64,000 bases of DNA, from the NCBI GenBank assembly GCA_905250115.1, contig CAJNOI010000117.1, forward strand, positions 136,920 through 200,919, in the 5' to 3' direction. Of the stretch, positions 10,699-23,044 are shown in pieces. This DNA is from Adineta steineri (Eukaryota; Rotifera; Eurotatoria; Adinetida; Adinetidae). Position numbers and translations under genes: made by a program. Position 1 is the first letter of the stretch, and every line of letters starts with the position of its first letter. The notes under the pieces were generated by a model. The model saw only the letters and a list, made by a program, of their open reading frames with translations. It was not told the DNA's origin and did no database searches.

Positions 10699-12667
10699 TA
10701 TTATGAATTTTAATTTCTATTAATGAGATCTACAAAATATATTGTTTTGAAAAGAAAATAATGTATTTATACAAATAAAAAGGTCAACATACGAAATAAA
10801 GAAAATAGTTTTTTACTTTTTCTCATGTACCATTTCGTTGTTGTGATTTTGATAGGGAATATAATTTCGAGCTAGAAATCATTTCAATAAGAAAACCATC
10901 TGGAAAAAATTCACATAGAAGCATCATAGTCTAATTTAAAACCAAATATGATAAGAAAAAAACAATCACGCATAAATAAAGTGACCTAAAAATCAGTGAA
11001 TAGCTTATTTTTTCTTTAAGCTATGAAGTGGAATTTGATCTGTAGTTTAGATTGCGTAGACTCATTTTTATCATTACGAACTATACATAAAGGAGTAATA
11101 GATAAAAGAGAAGGGATAATTTCGATAAATTAGAGACAGAGAAAATTATAATTATTCCTAGACTTGAACTCTGGTCGATATATTATCGTCAAATTTGTAT
11201 AAGATTATGAAATAAAAATCAATATCATCAATCACTAAAATGTTGTAAAGTGACCAGTATTAATAAGCATATCTTTGTAATAACAGAAGAGGGAAAAGAA
11301 ATTGAACGATTCATAGATATTTTTTCGCTAGCAATCAAGTATGATAAATTATTCATGAGTAAAGTATATTTCGCCTTTTCTTGTACGACGTTTATCATAT
11401 CTCTCATTAATCAAACGTTATTTAGTAGAATTAATTTTACTAAAAAAATATATTTTTAAAACGAGTTTTTTGGAAAATTTCGATAGGTCTTCTTGTATTC
11501 ATACTATATTTGTTGGGTGGTTAGAAAAACAGAAGTAACATATGTTGACATATTAATTCTAGATGCTTACGAGAAAACATACAAATATTTATCCCACGTA
11601 CTTCTTCTATGATAATCATAGTTCGATATTTTTCTGTAACATTTAATTTCAATTATTGATCAATTGATTATGAAAAGTCAACGATAGAATCGAATAAAAA
11701 ATGATTAAAGAAATCTCTGGATAAGAAAAAATAATCTCTTTTGAAAATGAAGAGACATACGATATATTTCACTAAAGAAAACAAAACGTCGTAATAACAA
11801 CAAAAGTTTAATTTAAAATATTACGTAAATTAACAAAAGTTTTCTATGAATAAATTTTTAGTATAATTAAATGGCGACTTGAATAGTTGATTTGACATGT
11901 CGCATTTCTTAACGATATAATAATAAAGGGAAAAGAACATTTTGCCTTTTCTCAAATTTTACTAATGAATTTCTTTCTAAATTTTCAATTCAGTCCTCAT
12001 TTAAATACAAAAACAAATTAAAAAGCCTATATAGACAAATCATAAGTATTCAAAATCGCGAAAGATATTTTTTTTCTAATCATTATAAATGTTTACTTTC
12101 CAGGCCATATGGTTTATGATAGGACAGTCATATGTAATTTTTTTATTATTTCGAAAAAGTAATTAGTTATATATCTTTCAATTTTAAGAAGTATATTGTA
12201 TTTGAAAAAGAGTCAAACAGTCGGAAACGATGAGAACATATATATTTATTATATCGACGCTTAGAAATCTAATATATCTTAAGTTTTTACTTTGATATAT
12301 TCCAATTGATTCCGATCATCGGAAATGAAAATGACAGTACTAATGTTTTATTATGCATGTGTAAATGTAAATGTTTTTGCTAGAATAAAATTATTAATAA
12401 GTATTGGCATAAACAATGAGCAATTCATGATAAAAAAAACAACACAAACAACAACAAAAACATTTCTCCTGTTTCTTTTGTTCCCTATCTAGTTATTATT
12501 CTACATTTAGTCCATTGTAAAAAGAAAAACTCGAGCTGTCATTATAGTTCTTTTTCTTCTCTCTCTCTCTATCTCTTTTGCATTGCTTTATATATATATT
12601 TCTACTTCTTTTTCCTTTTCTTCTTCTTCTTCTCATATTTTATTGTTTTTATTTGCTGTTAGATTAA
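10699..12667. other. Intergenic, no gene seen
   Basis: Two kilobases of AT-rich DNA. The right end (12543-12650) is strongly pyrimidine-rich (CTCTCTCTCT and TTCTTCTTC runs) and ends in TGTTAG just before the next start codon, which looks like a 5' UTR splice acceptor or trans-splice site. Confidence 0.55.
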
Positions 12668-14118
12668 ATGAATATCTTCACACAGTTTGCAACACAATTT
12701 CTTATTAATAAAAATACATTGACACAATTATTAAAAACATTACGTTGTTCAAATGAATTTATTACTGAATTTCGTAATAATCATATTTATATTAATGAAG
12801 ATGTTATTCGACAAAAAATTCGTATGTTATGTGTTATAACAGAAGATGAATCTTTTCAAGATTTACTTTGTCATGATAATGGTATACAATTAGTTTTTCA
12901 TGCAACACCACATGAATATCGTTTTATGAGATTTCGTATTAGTTTTGATATTAAAATTATTACTGTTATTTTAAATAATGAACAACAAACTTTACAATTT
13001 TTAATTAGTAATATACAAATAAAATCACTCAATCAACTTTCAAAACCATTTCGATTTTGTATTCAGGTAATAGACATACAAATGTTAAATATGAATAAAG
13101 GGCAACTTATTTCTATTGATATACTTCAATTAATATAAGAGCATTCTTTAAAAATATATGAATAAAGCTGTTGTTAAAAATTTAAAAATACTGACATATT
13201 CTATTCAAAATGAACATATGACTCGTGCTATTAATATCTAAACTCTCCTATCCGACAAATAATTGTTATTTTTCCAGAGTACGATAATATTATTCTTATA
13301 TCAATATGTTTATCCATTACGTGAATACTAAAAAATATTTGAATAGTTATAAAAAGTGCAAAATATCGTCTCTAGTTACAATACTGAAGATGTAAGTCGA
13401 AAAAATATTTTTGCCTATGTCATTCTTTAATTGAAAATATGTTATGCTTGAAATAATTAACTAACAATATTTGCTTTAAGCATGAATATTTTTTTTCTTC
13501 ACTACAGATAGCAAACTCTAGGCTTTACCATGTTTTCATAATTGCTATTACATAAAAAGGTTTTATCTAAATAGATTGCGATTTATTATAGATGGAATAT
13601 GTTGTTATTCGAGACATAAAAGACGGAGAAGAAAAAAGAATAAATATCTTATATATTTACATATTCTAATTTTCTTTCCAATAATTTAAATACATATTCA
13701 TTTGTTGATTGAACTATTCTTTCAGTATATTAGAAGAGATGATGTTATTCGATCTTTTATTATTCTATTTCTTTTTTTTTTCTTGTTTTAGTCCAAAGCT
13801 CGAACATTGGTAATTGATGAATTTGAACGTATATGTACAGAACAAAAAATTCCATTTGAACGATTATTTAAAAATATGAAACATCCTATAGTTTATCGAA
13901 TAAGTTTATCACATATGAAAGAATTAGATCATTTACGTGAACGTTATTTACTTATTGGTAATCGATCTATACTTGATTTAATACAAATAACATGTATTGA
14001 ACATCGTGAACAAGCAATTGTATTAGATTATTGTTTGAAAACAACAATAGATGATGGAAAATTTTCTTCTTCTTCTGTACAGCAATTATCTCTATCGAAA
14101 CGTTCAATGTTGTCATAA
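12668..14118 (+). CDS. Unknown protein, two exons
   Basis: Exon 1 is 12668-13066 and exon 2 13792-14118, joined in phase 0 (CAG/gtaata ... gttttag/TCC); 240 aa. The intron is 725 bp, more than ten times the usual length here. I recognise no family. The protein is soluble, without signal peptide or membrane helix, with a mixed alpha/beta pattern: an N-terminal helical region (FLINKNTLTQLLKTLRCS), a middle of alternating beta-like segments, and a basic helical region around KARTLVIDEFERICTEQ. The start is the first Met after a polypyrimidine tract ending in AG. Codon choice and continuity across the splice make it a real gene. Confidence 0.7.
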
Positions 14119-16460
14119 CAAATTAAAATAAAACAAATATATTTCTAGATATGATTAGTTAAAAATAATGTACTTTGCGTTTTACCTAAACCTTGAGATA
14201 TATCATTAACTAGGTGAGACATATATGAAATAGAAAGTATAAAATTAGATAGTAGTTACTTTGTTTCATATGCATTAAGTAGAAGAAATAACTAAGACCT
14301 CAAGAGTTAATAGAATATTGATGAATGTTAAGAAAAACTAGAACTATAAAAAGAATAAGTCTTCACTTTTGCTTCATGTTGATTAGTGCATCTCGATTAT
14401 AAAATATTGTAGTGGAATGTACGCCCGTAAGCGAGTTCAACTTGAATATAATCGAGTCGGAAGCCAGTTAAGATTTCAAGAATGAGCATTTTTTTCTAAT
14501 TCAACTAACTACTTTTTATTTCCTTTTTTTTTGAAATTATTCATTTCAATTATTGTTATATATATCATACCGGTTATTTCATCAACTCAGAAACTATTGT
14601 CCTTTAATATAATATGTCAGCATTCATAATAACATATAACACATAAACTAACTGTAAAATGTCAAGTAATATATTTTTTAATAAGACCATGATAAATTAA
14701 TAGCATTTTTCGGTTTCTTTATTATAGATTTTTTTGGAAATATTAACCAATAATATTTGATATAATAATGATGAAAAAATTATTGATCATCTATAATATG
14801 AGAATAACAAACTATCTATGTTTTAATCATGTGCATCTGTTAAAAGATGAATAATGTTTATTCGCTTTTAGATCATGTGTCTTTTACAGAAGAATTCTAG
14901 AATGTAGATCTAGTTTTTTTGGTCAAGTTTAATTCATAGACACTAATTTTTTATTCATATGTTTATTTCACAATATCCATTCTCTGTCGAACGATCGTAT
15001 TCAGACAAAATATAAACGTTAAATATATATTCACAGATTCCATTCTTTGTATTAGCATATTGATCGATAATCCTTAAATTCGTTTTTCTGTAAAATAGTC
15101 TAACGATGATAATCTGCTTTGTTAAATCTTATGGGAAAAAGAAACAATAGTCAATTATAACGAACAATATTTGTTGTTGTTATCTGCAATTTCCTGTAGA
15201 ATGATATTTCAGTAAAATGTGACTTTCTGGGAAGGAAAAATTTTATCATGATTTTGATAACAACAAATCTTGTTGATAGATACAAAAAAACTCACATTAC
15301 GATCATTAGTGAAATATCAACACAATATCTAATGTATCAGACTTTCGTAGCAACTAAGTGTGTTTCTTTATAGAATTCTATGGATTTTGCCGTTTAGAAC
15401 TTGAAGTTGAACTGTGTATATAACCAAATAGTTTCATAACTTGTACTACAGCTAGAGTGTATCCAAACGAATCAAGTTTCTTCGGTAACAAATAATCTTC
15501 TACGCAAGCGCTTATTACAAATAAAAATGAAAATAACTCTTAACGATAATTGAAAGGTCGATGCACTATGACATACCAAACTATTTTTATGCAAATATAT
15601 TTCGCTAGATGGATTGCCTACGGGTTATCTATTCAATGCATATTTATAAGCTGAACTGAACGAACGCTCAACAAATCATAAGTCAGTTTTCATTAATTCA
15701 TCTTGATCCATCTGAACCTCTGCTATAAATATTATTGAACAACACCAAGAGATATTTTATCAATAACAGGTACAGACTTACATAGAATAAGCAATTGGAT
15801 ATCTAAATGTTCTAAACTTTTAAAATAAAAGCTCTGATAATCTGAAAGTTAATCTGATAACTGGATCTATATAATTTCATCAAGATTCAAAAATCTATGA
15901 ATCAATCTTTCTTTTCAGTTTCCATGAAATATTCTTAGTAGATCATATTTTACGAGATACAACTGATTCTATTCGCCTAGATAATGCTAAACATCATGAT
16001 AAATATTACTAGAAAAATATAGATTCACGGTTCGATGGAATTCGAATAATAATGCAATCGACTTATCATAGAAATTTAAGAGAGCTTGCTTTATGTCTGA
16101 AAACGCATGCAATTCTAATTGGATTTGATCATATCACACAAATATTCTATAAAAGTTTATTGTCACCTTGATATCAATTTCTTTAAAACAGAATATTCTC
16201 ATCATCGTCGTTTTTGGTAACGAAATATGATATGTTTTGATCTGAATGTAGATCATTTTTATTTAATACTCAATCAACATGAAAATGAATAACAAAGACA
16301 ATTATTTACTAATCTAAATGAGTCCAAAGTGAAATTTTATTTCAATTAAATAATAACAGAAAAGGCTTTGCAAAGCTTTCATTCATCCTATATATAATAC
16401 ACAAAAAAAAGTATATAAAATACTCATTTATTCTATTTAAATTTTTACTCTAGAATTATC
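14119..16460. other. Intergenic, possible coding relic near 15.9-16.2 kb
   Basis: Mostly featureless AT-rich DNA. Between about 15915 and 16170 the plus strand reads as about 85 residues interrupted once by TAG (DHILRDTTDSIRLDNAKHH, then SRFDGIRIIMQSTYHRNL and LKTHAILIGFDHITQIFYK), which is more protein-like than its surroundings. I cannot assign a family; it may be an old gene fragment. Confidence 0.35.
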
Positions 16461-16880
16461 ATGTTTAAACTTTATTCATTCGTATTTTTACTTACTGTTC
16501 TCAATGCAGAACAATTTCAACCTAATTGGGAACTTAATTATTTGTTTCCATCCATGGTTTTTGAACCAGCTTTTAAATTAACACCACCATATAAACATGG
16601 TATTTATTCTTATACAATGACTGTTCCTTCTCCAAGTAAACTTTATGGACCAAACACAGCTTTCTATCTTTTTGCTGCTCAATCAAGTAGTGAAACAGGT
16701 GGAATTATTATTAAACAAGATGGCAATATTTTTCAAACATTAACTATTAAACAATACTGGCAATCTAATAAAATACCAATTTCATTAGACATGCAAGAAA
16801 CAACAATTGAATTATATATTCAAGATGGTGATAAAGTTGGTCCAACCTATACTATTCATGTCAAACGACAAAGTTCATAA
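16461..16880 (+). CDS. Small secreted protein with cadherin-like beta-sandwich pattern
   Basis: A single-exon 139-aa protein with a clear signal peptide (MFKLYSFVFLLTVLNA). The mature part has no cysteine and ends with an Ile/Asp/Gly-rich strand pattern (IPISLDMQETTIELYIQDGDK, split here: IPISLDMQETTIEL then YIQDGDKVGPTYTIHVKR). That ending resembles the cadherin-like beta-sandwich family common in bacteria, which closes with IxVTAxDGxxxxTYTIxVxR. If so, a bacterial origin is possible, but the similarity is short. Adjacent DNA gives no functional clue. Confidence 0.6.
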   Translation: MFKLYSFVFLLTVLNAEQFQPNWELNYLFPSMVFEPAFKLTPPYKHGIYSYTMTVPSPSKLYGPNTAFYLFAAQSSSETGGIIIKQDGNIFQTLTIKQYWQSNKIPISLDMQETTIELYIQDGDKVGPTYTIHVKRQSS

Positions 16881-17463
16881 GTTTGTTATGAAAAAAAAAA
16901 GTCATCTTAACATAGTACAGAGAATATTTAATCAATAAATCTATTTTGTTGTATTATGATTAAAAATGTTTTTATAGAGAAGCTCTGTTCTATTTCACAT
17001 TACTTCAGTTAAAAGAGAACTTAATAAATTTTATAATCGTCTCCTTGAACTACAGTTGATTTTGTAAACTTTTACGAATAATGTTTGAAAAATATAGTGA
17101 TATACCACCAAATGAAATCGTAAAAATATTTATTAAAACATACTAATTCAATAATATTATCATAATCTATAACAAATAACACGTATTAACTAATACTACT
17201 TTTTTTTTATTCTTTTTAACAAGCTATTTTGCGTCCGTGTTTAATAAAAAATATAAACTTAAATTCCCATATGAATCATCTTGCAAAAGCAACATTCTAT
17301 GTCGCAAAAATAACTATTTTACTCGACATTTCGAATAAATAGAACAGAAAGACAAACATTATTGACGAATCAAAATTTTTCTGCTGTGTCATGCTGATAA
17401 TGTAGATCAGCAACTATATATAAAATCATTTGACTAAAACTAACTTCACTATTACTATTCATA
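16881..17463. other. Intergenic, promoter region of the first COMT gene
   Basis: AT-rich; TATATATAAAATC at about 17415 lies roughly 50 bp upstream of the start codon and could be a TATA box. Nothing else recognised. Confidence 0.45.
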
Positions 17464-18159
17464 ATGCAATCATCACATTTAACATATGTGAATTATGTTC
17501 TTGAAAATAGTCAACCAGGTAATATACAAAGTGTCATTGATGCTGTTGATAAATATGGATGGACAAAACAATGGTTAATGAGTATTGGTGATCGAAAAGG
17601 AGTGATTATTGATAAAGCTATTCAATCGAGAAAACCAAAAACTATTTTAGAACTTGGTATGATCTCTTTCTTTTTGTTTAATCAAAGATAATGTGCGTTT
17701 TTTTTCTCAGGTACTTTTCTTGGTTATAGTTCATTAAGAATGGCAGCTCAAATACCAAATGATACATTGATATTTTCAATTGAAATAGATCCTGAATTAG
17801 CAAAAATAGCTCATGCTATTCATGAACATGCAGGTGTAGGAGATCGAATTAAGATTTTAATTGGTTCATCAGAAAATGTTATTCCTCAATTAAGTAAACA
17901 ATATCATATTAATTCATTTGATTTTATTTTCATTGATCATGGCGATTCAATTTATTTACGCGATTTGAAATTATTAGAACGTCTTGGCTTAATTCAACCT
18001 GGAACAATGATTGTAGCTGATAATGTTATTACTCCTGGTGCACCTGATTATTTATATTATATTCAAAATAATCCAAATTATCAAACAAGAACACAGGAAA
18101 CAGTTGTGCAATATCAAGAGGAGGAACGTGATGGAATTGAAATAACAATACGAAATTAA
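17464..18159 (+). CDS. Catechol O-methyltransferase-like enzyme, copy 1
   Basis: Exons 17464-17656 and 17711-18159; 213 aa, about the length of soluble COMT. SAM-dependent methyl transfer is indicated by the motifs in family order: WLMSIGDRKG, ILELGTFLGYSSLRMA (SAM-binding glycine loop), SIEIDPE, HAGVGD, FIFIDH (metal Asp at about 140) and VADNVITPGAP (metal Asp-Asn, about 168-169). The catalytic Lys that follows the DHW motif in mammalian COMT (Lys144) is replaced by Asp here, so catechol methylation cannot be assumed. No signal peptide or TM anchor. Tandem, same-strand partner at 19648-20343. Confidence 0.88.
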
Positions 18160-19647
18160 CTTTTTTAAACTATTTTATTAATTGTATAAAAATAATAAAA
18201 TCCAAAAAAAATCGATCTTTTCTTGTGTTATAAAAAGTCATCAATGTGACATATAAATACTTTTATCGATATGTAGGACAGAAAAAGTCTACTTCATTTT
18301 CTATCATGATCAAAAGTGTCATACTTGTATAAAACTTTAATTTAATTACATATTTATATGATATAGATCCTTTACAGTTATTATATATATATCTAGTTGC
18401 TTGATAAACGAAATACTTGTATCAATGATGAAATCAACAACATTTAAAAAATAACTAATAATATAAAGATTTCGTAAATAGATAGTTCATGATTATTTTT
18501 ATAGATTGATTTAACATTGATAATTACGTAGATATTTTAATGAATTATATGTAATACATTGATTAAGTATCTTGAAAAAATTAAGAAATGTATTTCAAGA
18601 CAGTATACTATATAAAAAAGAAACGTAATAATTAATCATTTATAGCATAGCTTGAAAGAAAAACAATAGCTTCTTTTTCATATAACAAAAAAACTCTAAA
18701 AATATGTGTTGTTATAGTTTTAATCAATAATTAATTTCAAGTAAAAGACATTCAAAAAGTAACGACGCAAAAAAAGGCTCGCTAAATTCATGGCCATTTA
18801 CTATGTGGGAGGTTTGAGCGTGAACTATTGATACACCACGATAAAGTACAGTTAAAGTACGACCGAAGTATGATAAAATACATAAGTTTACCTTTTTTTG
18901 CTCGAAATGTAATCAAATTGAATCAATATTGTATAGTTATAATGTATGACTAAAAAGGAAAAAGAATCATGTAAGACGTTTCACATCACATGATGAGAAA
19001 AATGACGTCCGTATAAAAGAAACCTTGAAAAAAGAATAAACAAATTAATGAAAAAATGAAACAAGTATTTGAATAATGATTCAAGTTAAATTAAAGCGTA
19101 ATTTTTTCATTATCATTAATATTATCTTTTGCCTATGTAAAATCATTCAATAAAACATATGACAAATATTAAAAAGAAAGTTATTATTGTTATATGACCA
19201 CATTATCTTTGATTGTACTTCGTTAAATCAAAGGTATGTTTTTTATTAGAAGAAAAGTGGATATTAAATTAGCACATAAATACAACACCTGGAAGTTGAG
19301 TGATATACAAACTTAACTAGTGTATCAAGAAATCAAACATTAGTGCGTCTAATGAATTTTAATGATCGCTATGTGTTCTTTTCAACTATATAACTTTACT
19401 AGTAACTTTGTCAATATTTTCTTTCATTTCGTTAAGATCAAAATGATAATTTTCAATTAAATTACACATTAAATTAAAATTTTTATTCGATATATACATA
19501 TAACATGAAATGAAAATGTAACAGTTCATGGTCAAAAAAATATATTTTCGTTTCGTATGTTATATTAGTAATGCTAATTAGTTTTGATTTTATAAACTAA
19601 CTTGTCAATAACATCATTGCTAGTATTCTTACTTTTCAGAAAAAAAT
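18160..19647. other. Intergenic between COMT-like paralogues
   Basis: About 1.5 kb AT-rich DNA with no exon recognised. It does not align obviously with the upstream region of copy 1. Confidence 0.55.
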
Positions 19648-20343
19648 ATGCAGTCAGAATATGCATCATTGATGAATTATGTTCTTCCAAGAACTCGTCA
19701 CGGTGATATACATGGTATCATTAATGCTATTGATAGATACGGATGGACAAAAGGATGGCTTATGAATATTGGTGATCGAAAAGGAGAAATTCTAGATAGT
19801 GCTATTCAATCACGAAGACCAAGAACGGTTTTAGAACTTGGTATGATCTTTTTCTTTTTGTTTAATCAAAGATAATGTGTGTTTTTTTTCTCAGGTACTT
19901 TTCTTGGCTATAGTTCATTAAGAATGGCAGCTCAAGTACCAAGAGGTACAAGAATTATCTCAATTGAGAGAGATCCAGAAGCAGCACAAGTAGCTCATAT
20001 TATTCATAAACATGCAGGTGTTGAAAATCAAATAAAAATTATAGTTGATACAACAGAGAATGCTATTCCTCGATTAAAAAGAAGATTTCATATTCGTTCA
20101 TTTGATTTTATTTTCATTGATCATGCTGGTTCACTTTATTTACCTGATTTTAAACTATTAGAACGTCATGGTTTAATTAAATCTGGAACAATGATTGTAG
20201 CTGATAATGTTATTACTCCTGGTGCACCTGGTTATTTACGTTATGTTCGAAATAATCGAAATTATACAACACAAACAATTGATTCAACTATTGAATATAA
20301 CGATGATATACCTGATGCCGTTGAAATAACAGTACGAAGATAA
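19648..20343 (+). CDS. Catechol O-methyltransferase-like enzyme, copy 2
   Basis: Exons 19648-19840 and 19895-20343, the same two exon lengths (193 and 449 nt) as copy 1; 213 aa. Motifs WLMNIGDRKG, VLELGTFLGYSSLRMA, SIERDPE, FIFIDH and VADNVITPGAP are kept. The position of mammalian Lys144 is Gly (DHAGSLYL). The protein is more basic than copy 1 (many Lys to Arg changes). The 54-nt intron differs from that of copy 1 at only two positions although the flanking exons have diverged far more. Confidence 0.88.
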
Positions 20344-20722
20344 TAAACTTTCAATTGACTATATATTATTAAAAATAATTAATAAATTCAGTGATCTTTT
20401 ATATTTATAAAAAACAAAATAAATTTTAAAATAAAAATTTTATTTTTTTAAAATTGGATAAAAAAACAATCTTTTCTTGTATCATAAAAAGTCATTGTCA
20501 CACATGAATGATCTTTTCGGTTTGTAAAACAAGCGTAAAATGTTTTACCTATATACGTATATCGATATGGATATGTCACGCGACGACATTACTATCATTC
20601 AATGCATATTGTCACATTAGCCTTTTTCCTCGCAACCTTGTTCAATACTTATTAAAAAGGTAAAACAAGTTTTGTAAAAAGATTTTTCTTCTACTCGATA
20701 TTTTATATTTCGATAGAAAATC
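20344..20722. other. Intergenic, no gene seen
   Basis: 3' end of the second COMT-like gene and upstream region of the PTB-domain gene. Nothing else recognised. Confidence 0.55.
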
Positions 20723-22974
20723 ATGTCCGAAGAAATAATAAATACAACACCCGATCAATTACCTAATATACCTGAAACACAAGTCATTGAACCAGTTGTT
20801 CAATGTGGTGTTTTATACTTAGGTACAGCACCACCAACTCCTGGTCGTCGTGGTCTTGATTCAATTCAAGAACCATTTGCACATCGTTATCCTGTTGATG
20901 GTACAAATACAGCTCGCGGTAATCTTATTCTTTTTTTTTTGTTATTGATAAACAAAATCCTATTTATGATTCATTTTCAAGGTATTGATGCTGTTCTTTC
21001 TATTTATGATAATGGTATTCAATTAACATTTGCACGTCAACCACATACAGTCATCTTTTTTCCAATATCATCATTAATATATTGTGCAAGTCTTCGTTTT
21101 TCTGTTGTTGAAAATGATCAAACATCATCAATTGATTGGCGTTTTGTTACATTAGATTCAACATTAAATGATCCAAGTAAACATCCACCATTATTTTGTG
21201 CGGTTGTACAACGTACACAAATATTACAAGGTGATGAATGTCATTGTTTTATAACAAAAAGTAATGAAACAGCACTTGCACTTGTTCGAACAATATCAGA
21301 AGTATATGCAAATCTATCAGCAAATATCAAATCTTTTAAATCACCCATTTTCTATCAGGTTACAAAAAAAGAATATTTTTTCATATTTGTTAAATTAAAT
21401 TTTTATATATTTAATAGTTAGATCGTTATGGACGAAAAATAAGTGAAACAAGTGGAGTTATTTATATATCACCAGCAACGGATGATGAATCACAATTAAA
21501 TCGAATAACTGATCGTAGTAGTTCTATACCAGCAATAAATCGTAATTGTTTATTAGATCCATCATTGGATGGATTTTTTTATCGTACTGATGGGAATATT
21601 ATTGAACAATGGCAACTATGGGATGATGATGATTTAACAGGTTCTCGGCCACGTCCACCACCATCACCATTCGGGCAAAATCAAGCTCTTTATCATGATG
21701 ATTTAACACAAGAAATACATCATTATTTACGTCGTATGGAAGATGAAGAAGCATCAAGTACTTGTAGTTGTTCAAGTTCATCAGTTTCATCAAGAGAATA
21801 TAATCGACATCATCGTCGACGACATAAATCGAAATATGATCAAACAGATCAAATAAATATATCAGCTTTACAATCACAAACAAGTGCATTTGAGCCTACA
21901 AATATGCAAAATAATACAGATTCGAAGAAAACACAAGGACCAATTATTATCGAAAAAGTTGTACCGAATCAAATGACAACAATATCACAAAAACAACCGA
22001 CATATATGCTACAACAACCACAATCACCATATATACAACAACAACCTCAATCACCCTATATGATACAACAACCTCAATCACCATATATGATAGAACAACC
22101 ACCAGCACCATTCAATCATTCTATTCCTATACAAGAAACGAGTGTTAACTATGCTCCATATTCTGAAGATTATCAGGTAAATGAACGTGGTGAAAAGATT
22201 ACAAATGAAGGAAATCGTATTTTATATATGGATGTTATTCAACCGAATATGATGATGAATAATAATAATAATATTGAACCTATACCTTATATAGCACAAC
22301 CAGTTATGTCACGACCACGTCGTCGCCGACGACGACCAAAATCAATTCCAATTATTGATCTTCAATCTGTTGAGAAAATTTTTAGTGAAAAAAAACCTAA
22401 ACAACGACGACGAACTAGCATTATTAATGATCAACATAATATTCCTGATGAACAATTATCAACATCAGATATGTTAGAAATTGTTGAAGGATATTTCGAA
22501 GATTATAAAGGTAGAAAAATTAAATTAGATGGACATGATGCACAAAAAATGCTTAGTCAGTTAGAATCATCAAGTAAAAGAGATCGACGACGATCAAAAA
22601 GTTCAAATAATAAAACATCTCGTCGTCGTCAAAGTTATTCAACGATGAATGTTGGTCCATCAGTTAGTTATGTTGAACGTTCAATTATTAAATCTCCTCC
22701 TAAACATGGATCGATCGAACAACTACAACAACAACCACCCGCATTTAATAATGAGCAAGTTAATGAATATGTATCGAATATATATGGTACATGTGAAAAA
22801 ACAAGTCAATCAATGCGATCAACAGCAACTCCTCATCATGAACCTGAACCATCGAATCAGATCAATACTGTTAATCCAACAGAGCAAGATTTTATTTCAC
22901 CATTTCGATATATGCAAAGTAGTATTAATCCTTTATTATTACGTGAATATCGTCATACATTTGGTGGAATTTAA
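20723..22974 (+). CDS. PTB/PID-domain adaptor-like protein with QP-rich repeats
   Basis: Exons 20723-20918, 20982-21358, 21418-22974 (phases consistent); 709 aa. Residues about 25-190 follow the phosphotyrosine-binding fold: CGVLYLGTAPPTPG as first strand, a helix, IDAVLSIYDNGIQLTF, FFPISSLIYCA, WRFVTLD, LFCAVVQR and a C-terminal helix (TALALVRTISEVYANL). The remainder is low complexity and probably disordered: a poly-acidic/Ser segment, four QQPQSPYM-type repeats near 22000-22100, and two Arg-rich clusters (SRPRRRRRRPKS, KQRRRTS) that could be nuclear-localisation or RNA-binding tracts. No kinase or membrane segment. PTB assignment is by pattern only; orthologue unknown. Confidence 0.75.
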
Positions 22975-23044
22975 TCATAGGAACATTTTTTCTAGAAATC
23001 ATTTTTTCTTCTTCTTTCATGTCAATAAAAGAAAAACTTCTATA

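Noticed and set aside
11250-11459. 69-residue reading frame
   Set aside because: No motif or splice context; chance frame.
14400-14465. Locally GC-richer stretch considered as a tRNA
   Set aside because: No B-box (GGTTCRANNCC) or cloverleaf pairing.
21599-21889. Antisense frame over the PTB gene
   Set aside because: Shadow of low-complexity Asp/His/Pro codons on the plus strand.
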